DNA of 64,000 bases from Fibrobacter sp. Lineage in GTDB: Bacteria > Fibrobacterota > Fibrobacteria > Fibrobacterales > Fibrobacteraceae. The position numbers and the translations under genes were made by a program. The stretch spans positions 186,001 to 250,000 of the forward strand of contig JAFPWY010000011.1 in assembly GCA_017412605.1 (NCBI GenBank), in the 5' to 3' direction. Within the stretch, counting starts at the first letter, position 1. Every line of letters begins with the position of its first letter. Below, one piece after another: positions 56,830 to 64,000 of the stretch. The notes beneath the pieces were generated by a model, which worked only from the letters and a program-made list of their open reading frames with translations, did no database searches and was not told where the DNA came from.

Positions 56830-57390
56830 ATGCGTTTTGCTGTTGTAGACCTGGAGACGACCGGAGGCAATCCCGTCGAAAGCAGGATTATGGAAATGGG
56901 AATCGTCCTGATGGACGGCTGCGAGGTGGTGGACACCTACCAGACTCTGCTTGACCCTGGCCAACAGATTCCGCCGTTTATCCGTAATCTCACCGGGATT
57001 ACCGAGGAAATGGTTTCGGGGCAACCGCAGTTTTCCAGTGTCGCCGAACATGTCGTCGAATTGCTAAAAGACCGCATATTCGTTGCGCACAACGTGCTTT
57101 TTGATTGCAAGTTCATGCGGGCCGAAATGAAACGGGCCGCCATCAAGTACGACCCGCCGAGACTTTGTACGGTAAAGCTCTCGCGCCGCGTATTTCCGGG
57201 CTTTCCGAGCTATAGCTTGCACAAGTTGACGGAATCCCTGGGGCTTTCGGACTTTAGGCACCACCGGGCTTTAGACGATGCCATGGCTGCCGCCGAAATT
57301 TTGAAACTTGCGATTGCGAAAGTGGGCGAGGCCGCTGTTTTCAAAGAAGTCAAGAATTTGTCGAACCCAAAGAAGGCGAAAGTGCTTTGA
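56830..57390 (+). CDS. DnaQ-type 3'-5' exonuclease (DEDDh)
   Basis: The 186-residue protein has the full DEDDh set: FAVVDLETTGG (Exo I), IFVAHNVLFDCKFM (Exo II) and HHRALDDAMAAAEIL (Exo III with the H). NLTGITEEMVSGQPQF is typical of the PolC/epsilon-like branch. It trims 3' ends and may proofread or act in repair. Its TGA stop is the first part of a TGAGC-word repeat cluster, so the repeat supplies the stop. Confidence 0.9.
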   Translation: MRFAVVDLETTGGNPVESRIMEMGIVLMDGCEVVDTYQTLLDPGQQIPPFIRNLTGITEEMVSGQPQFSSVAEHVVELLKDRIFVAHNVLFDCKFMRAEMKRAAIKYDPPRLCTVKLSRRVFPGFPSYSLHKLTESLGLSDFRHHRALDDAMAAAEILKLAIAKVGEAAVFKEVKNLSNPKKAKVL

Positions 57391-57447
57391 GCGGTGAGCA
57401 ATGAGCTGTGAGCGATGAGGTGTGAGCGATGAGCAATGAGCTGTGAG
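57388..57447 (+). repeat. Dispersed TGAGC-word repeat, copy D (part 1)
   Basis: Tandem words such as gagcaatgagctgtgagcgatgagg. The reverse complement shares gctcattgctcatcgctcac with copy A at 41741-41790 except for one base. It begins at the stop codon of the exonuclease gene. Confidence 0.8.
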
Positions 57448-57455
57448 GATTCAGG

Positions 57456-57493
57456 CACGGAGATTGCTTCAGGGCTATGTCCTTCGCAATGAC
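57456..57493 (-). repeat. Palindromic-type dispersed repeat (relative of the mnmE insert)
   Basis: Reading the minus strand it begins gtcattgcgaagg and includes gcaatc, like the 39481-39515 element inside mnmE. Confidence 0.65.
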
Positions 57494-57509
57494 AACCAAG
57501 GCGAATGCT

Positions 57510-57535
57510 ATGCCAAAACGCTTGCGTTTCGGCAT
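57510..57535. repeat. 12-bp inverted repeat between repeat elements
   Basis: Arms atgccaaaacgc and gcgtttcggcat differ at one position and are separated by two bases. It lies inside the repeat-only spacer between two convergent genes. Confidence 0.6.
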
Positions 57536-57587
57536 GGCTGAGCCGACGAGTCATGCGCCTGCGAATGACAAATCCACTTCCTACTTG

Positions 57588-57637
57588 CCTCATACCTCAA
57601 AGGGAGCGTAAGCGACCGACCTCATAGCTCATAGCTC
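57588..57637 (-). repeat. Dispersed repeat, copy D (part 2), crosses the GH3 stop codon
   Basis: Its flanks (cctcatacctcaaa and cctcatagctc) match the reverse complement of 41680-41722. The inner 20 bases carry the same two words, gggagcg and agcgacc, in swapped order. The last codons of the GH3 gene (E-L-stop) are coded by gagctatga of the repeat. Confidence 0.75.
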
Positions 57638-58765
57638 CAACAGCCCCGCCTTGTACTTCATCTTGAGGATTCTCGCTGCGGATTCTTCGATGCGCTTGCG
57701 GTAGGTCGAGTTGTACTTGGCGAGCCTTTCCAGGTAATTCACCATTTCCTCGGCTTTCTTGGGATAGGTAATCATGAACATGTCGTTGCCCGCCATGACA
57801 GCGATGCGGATAAGCTTCTTGAAGTCCTTGGTCGGGTAGGTCTTGCCTGTGGCGCGGTCCATGCCGCTAATCCAGGCGCGGAGACTCACTCCCCACAGGT
57901 CGTCGGTGAGGATGACGGTTTCGGGCGACATTTCCCTTGCCATCCGGACGATCCTCGAATCGAATACGGCGGGGCGGTTCGAAATGCGGATAAAGCGTAC
58001 GCTGCTCATCATGGTGACGGGGATGATGTCGCTCTGGGCCTTGAACAGCCCGACATTACGCTGGATTTTGGGGAGCGGGCTTGCGCTGATGGCAATCTGG
58101 TGGTCGCTGTTGGTCCAGGAGTCATAACCGGGGAAGTGCTTTGCAGCGCAGGCAATTCCGTTGTCCTTCATCCCTTGGACAAAGGCGGCGACTTTTTCGC
58201 CACTGGAGCTGTCCTTGTCCCAAGAGCGGTGGCTTTCTTCTATGAACGATTTCTTGTTGCGGTGATCGAGGGCCGGGTCGAGTACGGGTGCAAGGTTCAG
58301 GTTGATGCCCAGTGCTTTGAGTTCGCTGCCGATGCTGCTTGCGATGGCTCTCACGGAGTCCGGCTCCATGTCGCGCATTTCGTAGGCGCTCGGGGCGTGC
58401 TTCCATTTTTCGGAGATGCCGCCGATGCGGTTTACGCGGCCGCCTTCCTGGTCGCTTGCCACGAGGAGCGGAATGCGGAGCTCGGCGTTGGCCTGGGTGA
58501 GGTTGTGGATAAAGTTGTCCTTCTTGTTCAGGTGCGACTTCATCACGAGTACGCCGCCGAACTCGTTCTTGACCAGGAACTCGGCGGGGGACATGTAGAC
58601 CATGATGAGCTGGGCAGCTTTCTGCCTGATGGAAAGCGAATCCCACAGCGGCATGAGCTCGTCAGGGAGCCCGTAGGGGTTCTCGGTCCGGGCGCCCTGT
58701 GCAAAAGACATCGCCGCACAAAGGAGGGCGGCGATAATCCAGGTCGTCCATCGTCGAGTCAGCAT
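57629..58765 (-). CDS. GH3 family beta-N-acetylhexosaminidase-like (NagZ type)
   Basis: The 378-residue protein has a signal peptide (WIIAALLCAAMSFAQ), so it acts outside the cytoplasm. GH3/NagZ marks are GGVLVMKSHLN, IPLLVASDQEGGRVNRI, the catalytic-region CAAKHFPGYDSWTNSDHQIAIS and VILTDDLWG with the nucleophile Asp. NagZ enzymes cut N-acetylglucosamine from peptidoglycan fragments. Normal NagZ is cytoplasmic, so export is unusual but known in FCB bacteria. AAGGA precedes the ATG. It is last in a GT2-topB-GH3 group; its stop lies in a dispersed repeat. Confidence 0.87.
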   Translation of the reverse strand: MLTRRWTTWIIAALLCAAMSFAQGARTENPYGLPDELMPLWDSLSIRQKAAQLIMVYMSPAEFLVKNEFGGVLVMKSHLNKKDNFIHNLTQANAELRIPLLVASDQEGGRVNRIGGISEKWKHAPSAYEMRDMEPDSVRAIASSIGSELKALGINLNLAPVLDPALDHRNKKSFIEESHRSWDKDSSSGEKVAAFVQGMKDNGIACAAKHFPGYDSWTNSDHQIAISASPLPKIQRNVGLFKAQSDIIPVTMMSSVRFIRISNRPAVFDSRIVRMAREMSPETVILTDDLWGVSLRAWISGMDRATGKTYPTKDFKKLIRIAVMAGNDMFMITYPKKAEEMVNYLERLAKYNSTYRKRIEESAARILKMKYKAGLLEL

Positions 58766-58797
58766 AGGGAGTCCTTCCTGCGCAGGGCTCTGCCGTG

Positions 58798-61332
58798 CTA
58801 CCCTTCGGCCTTGGCCGCGGGCTTTTTCGTGAATCGCTTTGCCGTGAACGTGCGCGGCGGGAAATCGAACTTGAGCTTGCCCGACTTGTCGAGGTAGAGG
58901 AACGCATCGAACAGGCGGTGCGTCTTGTTGCTGCGGAATCCCTTGATGAGCGAGGTCTTTTCGCTGTTGAGCAGCTTTTGGATTTCGTCAATCGGGAGTT
59001 CCTTGCCGAGCATCACCTTGGGAAGCTGGATGCCGCTCGGTTCCTTGTCGATATAGCTCTGGCTCACGTAGCCGGTGAGCGTCTCGAACACGTCGGAACC
59101 GTCGATGGGGGACTTGCCCACTTTCTCGCCGATCTCGATTTCTTCGGGCTTCTCGTCGAATACGAATTCAATCTTGTTCTGGTCGTTGATGGTGAGCACC
59201 GCCGAGAATTCGGCTCCCTTCTTGCTGCGGAAGCCCGTGAGCGGACCGATTTTCCGCTTGGTCAGGAGCTCCACGATTTCTTCTTCGGTCAGGTGCTTGC
59301 CGCCGATAATCTTGCGGATGACGATGCCGTCCTCGGTGGTGTAGCGGCTCACGGTCTCGAAGACCTTCTTGCCGTTCACCGGGCTGAACTTTGCTTCGCC
59401 GGTGGTGCTTTCTTCCTTGAATCCCTTGATGTTCTTCACCATGGTCTTCGTCATTTCGACGATGCCTTGCATGAAGTTTTCGCGGGATTCCTTGCCCTTG
59501 GAAATCAGGTCCATCTTGTATTCCCACTCGCCGGTGAGCTCCGGGCTCGTGAGGGCGTCGCAGTTCATGGCCGAGAGCACCTTGATGAGGTCGAACGCCT
59601 TGGCTGTCGGGATCATTTCCTTGCCGTCACGGACAACGTACTTGTCGCTCACGAGCTTTTCGATGATGGCGGCTCGCGTTGCTGGCGTACCAAGCCCGCG
59701 CTCCTTCATGGCGTCGCGCAGCTCGTCGTCGTCGACGAGCTTGCCCGCGCTCTCCATCATGGAAAGCAACGTGCTTTCCGTGTAGTGCGCGGGCGGCTTG
59801 GTAAAGTCCTCGTCTGCACGGATGTCGAGCGTCTTGGCTGCCGAACCCTTGAGCTGCGGGATGTTCGACTCGTCGTCGCTGTCCTTGCCGTACACGGCCT
59901 TGAAGCCCGGGTCCACGAGAATCTTGCCTTCGGTGATGAAGGTTTCACCCTCGACGGTGGTGATGCGGGTCGTGTTCAGGTACTGCGCTGGCGGGAAGAA
60001 CACCGCGATAAAGCGCTGGCAGATCATCGTGTAAATCTTTTCTTCGGCCTCGGAGAGTCCCTTCGGGGTGACTCCCGTGGGGATGATGGCGAAGTGGTCC
60101 GAAATCTTCGAGTTGTCGAACACCTTCGGGGTGCGCTTCACATAGCTGTTGTCAAGCGCTTCCAGGGCGAACTTCCTGAGCGGGCCTTCAATCTTGCCGA
60201 GGGTCGCCTTGACGGTCGTTACGTAGTCTTCGGGCAGGCAGCGGCTGTCGGTACGCGGGTAGGTGGTCGCCTTGTAATGTTCGTAAAGGCTCTGTGCAAT
60301 CGAGAGCGTTGTCTTGGCGCTGAACCCGAACCGGTTGTTCGCCTCGCGCTGCAACGTGGTGAGGTCGTAGAGCTGGCCGCATTTCTGCTGGCTGGGGGCG
60401 GTGGTCTCCTCGATCTTGCCCGGCTTGCCCTTGCACTTTGTGAGGACTTCCTCGGCCTTCTTTTCGTCAAAAATCTGCTTCTGGCGTTCCTTGCCATCTC
60501 CGGTGAACCACTTGCCCAGGTAGGCGCTGCCGCCGTTGTCGAAATCGGCCTCGACGGTCCAGAACTTCTGCGGCACGAACTTGAGGCGTTCCTCTTCGCG
60601 CTTGACGATGATGGCAAGCGTCGGGGTCTGCACACGGCCGCACGGCGTAATCTGGAACCCGCCCATGGAACTGTTGTAGGCGGTGAGGCCGCGGCTGCCG
60701 TTCATGCCCACGAGCCAGTCGGCTTCGCTGCGGCAGAGGGCGGCGTCTTTGAGGTTTTCCATCTCCTCGGCGGTACGCAGGTGCTCGAAAGCGTCCTTGA
60801 TGGCGGCAGGAGTCATGCTCTGCATCCACAGGCGCTTGATGGTCTTGCCCGAGAACTTGCCCTTGAGCACGTAGTCCAGGATGTAGAAGAATATCAGTTC
60901 ACCTTCGCGGCCCGCATCGCATGCGTTCACGATGGTCGTCACGTCCTTCCTCTTGATGAGCTTGCCTACGATGGAAAGCTGCGACTTGGTGGCGGGGGTC
61001 GCGACCAGCGGGAACTTCTCGGGCAGCATCGGGAGCGTCTTCATGTCCCAGGCCTTGTAGCGTTCGTCGATGTCCTTGGGGTCGGCGATGGTCACGAGGT
61101 GGCCGATGGCGTGGCTTATGATGGTCGTTTCGCTTTCGTAGTAGCCGTTGTTCTTTGTGAAGGTCTTTGCTCCGAGGACCTTGACCAGGTCGCTGGCGAC
61201 GCTAGGCTTTTCCGCGATGATGAGCGTCTTGCCGACAGCGGGGGCCTTTGCAGTCTTGGCCGTCTTGGCGGTCTTTGCCTTGGTTGCCGCAGTCTTGGTC
61301 GTCTTAGTCGTTGCTTTGGTAGTCGTTGCCAT
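58798..61332 (-). CDS. topB: DNA topoisomerase III
   Basis: The 844-residue type IA topoisomerase has a TOPRIM start (KTLIIAEKPSVASDLVKVLG), the acidic NACDAGREGELIF, and the catalytic Tyr in TTYPRTDSRCLP. GRVQTPTLAIIV and KERGLGTPATRAAIIEKL are also typical. The first 35 residues are a Thr-Lys-Ala low-complexity tail that is not part of the fold. The C-terminus carries two TopC-like repeats (GFRSKKGAEFSAVL and GFRSNKTHRLFDAFLYL) in place of zinc fingers. It decatenates and relaxes negative supercoils. It starts 3 bases after the GT2 gene. Confidence 0.94.
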   Translation of the reverse strand: MATTTKATTKTTKTAATKAKTAKTAKTAKAPAVGKTLIIAEKPSVASDLVKVLGAKTFTKNNGYYESETTIISHAIGHLVTIADPKDIDERYKAWDMKTLPMLPEKFPLVATPATKSQLSIVGKLIKRKDVTTIVNACDAGREGELIFFYILDYVLKGKFSGKTIKRLWMQSMTPAAIKDAFEHLRTAEEMENLKDAALCRSEADWLVGMNGSRGLTAYNSSMGGFQITPCGRVQTPTLAIIVKREEERLKFVPQKFWTVEADFDNGGSAYLGKWFTGDGKERQKQIFDEKKAEEVLTKCKGKPGKIEETTAPSQQKCGQLYDLTTLQREANNRFGFSAKTTLSIAQSLYEHYKATTYPRTDSRCLPEDYVTTVKATLGKIEGPLRKFALEALDNSYVKRTPKVFDNSKISDHFAIIPTGVTPKGLSEAEEKIYTMICQRFIAVFFPPAQYLNTTRITTVEGETFITEGKILVDPGFKAVYGKDSDDESNIPQLKGSAAKTLDIRADEDFTKPPAHYTESTLLSMMESAGKLVDDDELRDAMKERGLGTPATRAAIIEKLVSDKYVVRDGKEMIPTAKAFDLIKVLSAMNCDALTSPELTGEWEYKMDLISKGKESRENFMQGIVEMTKTMVKNIKGFKEESTTGEAKFSPVNGKKVFETVSRYTTEDGIVIRKIIGGKHLTEEEIVELLTKRKIGPLTGFRSKKGAEFSAVLTINDQNKIEFVFDEKPEEIEIGEKVGKSPIDGSDVFETLTGYVSQSYIDKEPSGIQLPKVMLGKELPIDEIQKLLNSEKTSLIKGFRSNKTHRLFDAFLYLDKSGKLKFDFPPRTFTAKRFTKKPAAKAEG

Positions 61333-61335
61333 TGA

Positions 61336-62469
61336 TTATTTCCATTTGAATCGCCCGAACAGGCCGAACAGGACGGCCAGAACGGTAAAGGGGGCGTGGA
61401 TGATTTCGACCGGGATGCACCATTTCAATAGGTGCTCCTGCCTGAATATCCTGAGCCCACGAAGTATTAAAACAAGGTCGCCTATGCACTTGGCCACGAA
61501 GGTGGCGGCAAAGGCTATGAGAATTCCTATGCTGAACGGCGAAAGAAGTGCCGCGACGCACTGCATGACGAGGAACAGGAATACCATGCTGAGCACGAAC
61601 ACGATTTTCGGCGTATAGTATATAGTCTTGGATGCCCAGCGTTTGCGCTGTTCCCAGAGTTCCTTGAGGGTTTCCTTGCCGTTTGTGGTGACAAATGTGT
61701 TGGGGGCGATGCAGTAGCGCATGGCCCAAGGGCGGTCCGTCGCGAGTTTCTGCATCAAAAGGTCGTCGTCGCCGCTCTGGATCTTGAGCACGTTCTCGAA
61801 CCCGTTCACGCTCTTGAAGAAGCTCTTGCGGTAGGCGAGGTTGTTGCCCGTGCTGGTGAGCGGGAGGTGCATGGCAAGTCCGGCTGTCCCCGCCACCCTG
61901 TAGATGAGGGTCTCCACCGCCTGCATGCAGATAAGGACGCTTGACTTGCCGGGGGTGGTCGGAATGTACGAATGCCCGGCCACGAGCTCGATTCCCGGTT
62001 CGAACTCCGCCACGATGCCCTCGATCCAGCTGGGCTGCACGATACAGTCGGCGTCCGTGAGGCAGAGAATTTCGCCATCGCAGGCCTCGATGAGGCGGCT
62101 CAGGGCGTGCTTCTTGGGGCTGACCCCCTCGGGAATCTCCTCGATGCTGAGAACATGGAGCCTCGGTTCGCGGGATGCGTATTCCTCCAGGATTTCGGGG
62201 GTGTCGTCGGTGCTGCGGTCGTCGGCCACCCAGACATCCCATTCGCCGTCGTAGTCCTGCGCAAGGACGGAGTCGAGCGTAGCGCGGATGCCGGCCGACT
62301 CGTTGCGGGCGGCGATCAGGATGCTCACGTGCGGTTTGGGTTCAACGTCGGATGTTCCCGTGCGCACGGAACCTAGGGCCCGGAAGAACCGGATCTCTAG
62401 GACTATATAGAATAGCCCAAATACGGCCAATAGACCGATGACTAGGTATGTGAGCACCGTGATAAACAT
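61336..62469 (-). CDS. Membrane GT2 glycosyltransferase (processive type)
   Basis: The 377-residue protein has an N-terminal membrane helix, then GT2 marks: HVSILIAARNESAGIRATLDSVLAQ, VWVADDRSTDDTP (D,D), CLTDADCIVQPSW (DXD), GDDDLLMQ and the QRKRW (QxxRW) motif near residue 272. Three or four membrane helices follow. This pattern is that of processive beta-glycan or hyaluronan-like synthases and glycolipid transferases. Substrate unknown. It heads the GT2-topB-GH3 group. Confidence 0.88.
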   Translation of the reverse strand: MFITVLTYLVIGLLAVFGLFYIVLEIRFFRALGSVRTGTSDVEPKPHVSILIAARNESAGIRATLDSVLAQDYDGEWDVWVADDRSTDDTPEILEEYASREPRLHVLSIEEIPEGVSPKKHALSRLIEACDGEILCLTDADCIVQPSWIEGIVAEFEPGIELVAGHSYIPTTPGKSSVLICMQAVETLIYRVAGTAGLAMHLPLTSTGNNLAYRKSFFKSVNGFENVLKIQSGDDDLLMQKLATDRPWAMRYCIAPNTFVTTNGKETLKELWEQRKRWASKTIYYTPKIVFVLSMVFLFLVMQCVAALLSPFSIGILIAFAATFVAKCIGDLVLILRGLRIFRQEHLLKWCIPVEIIHAPFTVLAVLFGLFGRFKWK

Positions 62470-62580
62470 TTTCCGCGCAAAATTTAGTTCATCGAAAAGA
62501 TTTTCCGAGCGCCGTCCGGCGGAAAAATACCCGAATTTTTTTGCACATGCCGTTTTTGGGCGAATTTCGCAGGTGCGACA

Positions 62581-62610
62581 CTATATATATATGTGTGACT
62601 ATATATATAG
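62581..62610. promoter_or_regulatory. Two direct CTATATATATA blocks 18 bases apart
   Basis: Blocks start at 62581 and 62599; the second (CTATATATATAG) is a perfect 12-bp palindrome. They lie in the 261-base spacer between divergent genes and could be a promoter or an easily melted binding site. Confidence 0.4.
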
Positions 62611-62730
62611 GTGATAATACGTGCGGTGGCTTGTGCTTGGCTGGGGCAGGAACCGGCCGAAACTTTCTATTTTCTGTTTATTCTTATATATGGCTTTGAA
62701 TCTATCGAATCCCATCGCGCAGGAGGAATA

Positions 62731-63897
62731 ATGCGTTTTGAACACTTTGGCCTGACCAAGATGCTGGTCGTTCTAGCCACGTTTACCCTAGCTTTGAGCC
62801 TTGCTGGCTGTGGAGACGATAGCAGCACTGCCGCCGACGGGAGTTCCGACGATCAGGAGAATTCCGCTATCGACTCTAGCGACACGGACGGTTCTTCCAG
62901 TTCCTCCAAAGGGGACGGCTCTAGCGACGAGGACGGTTCCTCCAGTTCTTCCAAGAAAGACGGCTCTAGCGGCAAGGACGGTTCCTCCAGTTCCTCCAAG
63001 AAGGACAGCTCTAGCGGCAAGGACGGTTCCTCCAGTTCCTCCAAAAAGAACGGCTCTAGCTACAAGGGACACTTCGACAACGTGAACGTGCCCGATGTCA
63101 AGATAGGGGAGTGCAACATCAAGGAAGACGACGGGGTATGGGCCTATGCCTTTACTGAAACTGAAGATGAAGACTCTTTGACGGCCTTCTGTTTCACTTT
63201 CTTTGATGGCGAGAATATCAAGGATTCCTTGTATAGAGTCATCAGTGGGCCCGAGGCTGCCAAAGCGTGCAAACAGATGAATGGCAAGCAAAGGGAGGTA
63301 GATGAACTCTTTGGCATGACAATAACCTCTACAAGGTGGTGCAAAGACGAAGTCATGTATATAATCGAGGTTATGACTATTGGGGGAATGAATGATGTGT
63401 CCCGCAAAGAACTTTTTGAAACGGCCAAGGAAGAGTGCGCAAAATACAACGAGGAAAATGCTAATTCTTCTTCGAGTAGTGATGGCCAGTCTTCGTCCAG
63501 CAGCGAGGAAGAAGAGGAGTCTTCGTCCAGCAGCGATGCCGAAGAAGCCGAGTCTTCGTCTAGTAGCGAGGAAGAAGATGAGTCTTCCAGCAGTGCCGGG
63601 GAATCGGCAAGCGGTTCTACCTGCGATTTTGAGAAGGATGATGACGTATGGGTAATGGACCTAGTCGGTGTGGGCCGGACGACTCTCACGTGGAGTGGGA
63701 ATAGCTATACCGCTGTTGCCGAAATGAGTCTGAAATTTGCGGATGAGGCCTCCTGTGAGGCTTCGCTGGAAAATGCCGATCCGGATGCGCACGCCTACTG
63801 TGAAGGTAGCGTATATAAATCAAGAGTTGAAAGGGTTGTAGACGATGCGGACCGGGATGAAGTCTACGAGGCTTCGATGGCGGCGTGCGCTTTGTAA
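62731..63897 (+). CDS. Lipoprotein with Ser-Lys and Ser-Glu repeats and two related domains
   Basis: ATG 62731, after AGGAGG, gives 388 residues with a lipoprotein signal (LVVLATFTLALSLAGC). Residues 53-112 are a 15-residue repeat (DGSSGKDGSSSSSKK) coded by 45-bp units. A globular domain follows (CNIKEDDGVWAYAF to ECAKYNEE), then a second linker of SSSSS with Glu-rich blocks, then a domain starting CDFEKDDDVWVMDL. The two domains begin alike and are probably duplicates. The linkers switch from Lys-rich (positive) to Glu-rich (negative). It may be surface exposed. A terminator follows. Confidence 0.72.
   Translation: MRFEHFGLTKMLVVLATFTLALSLAGCGDDSSTAADGSSDDQENSAIDSSDTDGSSSSSKGDGSSDEDGSSSSSKKDGSSGKDGSSSSSKKDSSSGKDGSSSSSKKNGSSYKGHFDNVNVPDVKIGECNIKEDDGVWAYAFTETEDEDSLTAFCFTFFDGENIKDSLYRVISGPEAAKACKQMNGKQREVDELFGMTITSTRWCKDEVMYIIEVMTIGGMNDVSRKELFETAKEECAKYNEENANSSSSSDGQSSSSSEEEEESSSSSDAEEAESSSSSEEEDESSSSAGESASGSTCDFEKDDDVWVMDLVGVGRTTLTWSGNSYTAVAEMSLKFADEASCEASLENADPDAHAYCEGSVYKSRVERVVDDADRDEVYEASMAACAL
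62887..63066 (+). repeat. In-frame 45-bp tandem repeat array
   Basis: Full units start near 62914, 62959 and 63004, flanked by partial units. Each unit codes the 15-residue theme DGSSGKDGSSSSSKK. Units differ by a few bases only, so copy number may vary between strains. Confidence 0.85.
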
Positions 63898-63922
63898 TTC
63901 TTTGTGAACAAAGTGAAAAATT

Positions 63923-63944
63923 GGGCCCTGCGGGGCCCTTTTTT
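63923..63944 (+). terminator. Rho-independent terminator
   Basis: Stem gggccc/gggccc with loop tgcg and six T residues, behind the Ser-repeat lipoprotein gene. Confidence 0.85.
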
Positions 63945-63977
63945 GTATATTCCCCACAACATGTACAAGGAGGAAGC

Positions 63978-64000
63978 ATGCATATTGGAAATTTCGGCCT
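63978..64000 (+). CDS. 5' end of a further gene (partial)
   Basis: AGGAGG (63968-63973) and ATG 63978 open a frame MHIGNFG that runs off the right edge. A TATATTCC box lies upstream at 63946-63953. The start MHIGNFGL-like text resembles MRFEHFGL of the lipoprotein before it, so a tandem paralogue is possible, but seven codons are too few to tell. Confidence 0.5.

Noticed and set aside
58795-61335. An 846-codon plus-strand open frame opposite topB
   Set aside because: It is antisense to a clear topoisomerase III and has low-complexity His/Val/Leu/Glu-rich text with no motif; it comes from the codon bias of topB.
62887-63066. A possible CRISPR-like repeat array
   Set aside because: The units are adjacent, in frame and code a Ser-Lys linker; there are no unique spacers and no cas genes.

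Overview
The window reads as chromosomal DNA of a Fibrobacter-type fibre-degrading bacterium (phylum Fibrobacterota). This is inferred from gene content, without a database search. Supporting signs are a giant secreted fibro-slime protein, low-complexity poly-serine linkers in exported proteins, several secreted carbohydrate-active enzymes with a shared type of C-terminal tail, a PorV/PorQ-like outer-membrane protein, and Bacteroidota-like TAnnTTTG promoter boxes. No phage, transposase, rRNA or CRISPR array was seen. There is one tRNA gene.

Layout. 1-7033: a secreted CBM11-like protein, then a surface-polysaccharide cluster (ABC-2 export permease, GT2 glycosyltransferase, WecE-type sugar aminotransferase, ATP-grasp ligase, Gfo/Idh/MocA oxidoreductase). 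7085-9864: a CAT-anticodon tRNA, a glycogen-synthase-like glycosyltransferase and a TPR-like lipoprotein. 10077-14474 (minus): an envelope operon with a LolA-like carrier, a beta-propeller/FlgD-like protein and a PorV-like barrel, ending in recF. 14614-18848: a porin-like barrel with OpgC, mscL, a DMT transporter and coaE. 18998-25542: a 28-residue membrane peptide, an unknown protein with a duplicated domain, a polysaccharide deacetylase, an adenosylhomocysteinase-like protein, an AGCS symporter and an acyl-ACP thioesterase. 25640-30447: gltX, a zinc-ribbon/BON protein, a WYL regulator and queA. 30453-31300: an AT-rich islet flanked by a short duplicated gene tail. 31282-37775 (minus): a small membrane protein, hpt, a GH57-type enzyme, a GH5-type glycanase and an aldose epimerase. 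37950-45564: small lipoproteins, mnmE, a sugar transporter, a transglutaminase/NAT-like enzyme, a MATE pump and an FHA-GGDEF protein. 45921-51064: the fibro-slime protein and a SPOR protein. 51145-56185 (minus): a 1367-residue helicase/nuclease-like protein and gluQ. 56243-64000: an exported protein, a DnaQ-type exonuclease, then a GT2-topB-GH3 minus-strand group, and a Ser-repeat lipoprotein followed by the start of another gene.

Most interesting points. (1) A TATATTNN box sits 4-7 bases before the start codon of at least thirteen genes, too close for a normal leader; this suggests a large leaderless class of transcripts next to a second class with Shine-Dalgarno leaders. (2) The 1367-residue protein has the order of DUF4011/SF1 helicase/Vsr-like nuclease/DUF3320 defence-type proteins, but its helicase motifs are eroded, so it may be a pseudo-helicase. 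(3) Several short dispersed repeat families lie in spacers, in frame inside mnmE and the NAT-like gene, and across stop codons. (4) An AT-rich islet is bounded by copies of a gene tail.

The coding strands produce many long antisense open frames; these were treated as shadows of codon bias and left out.
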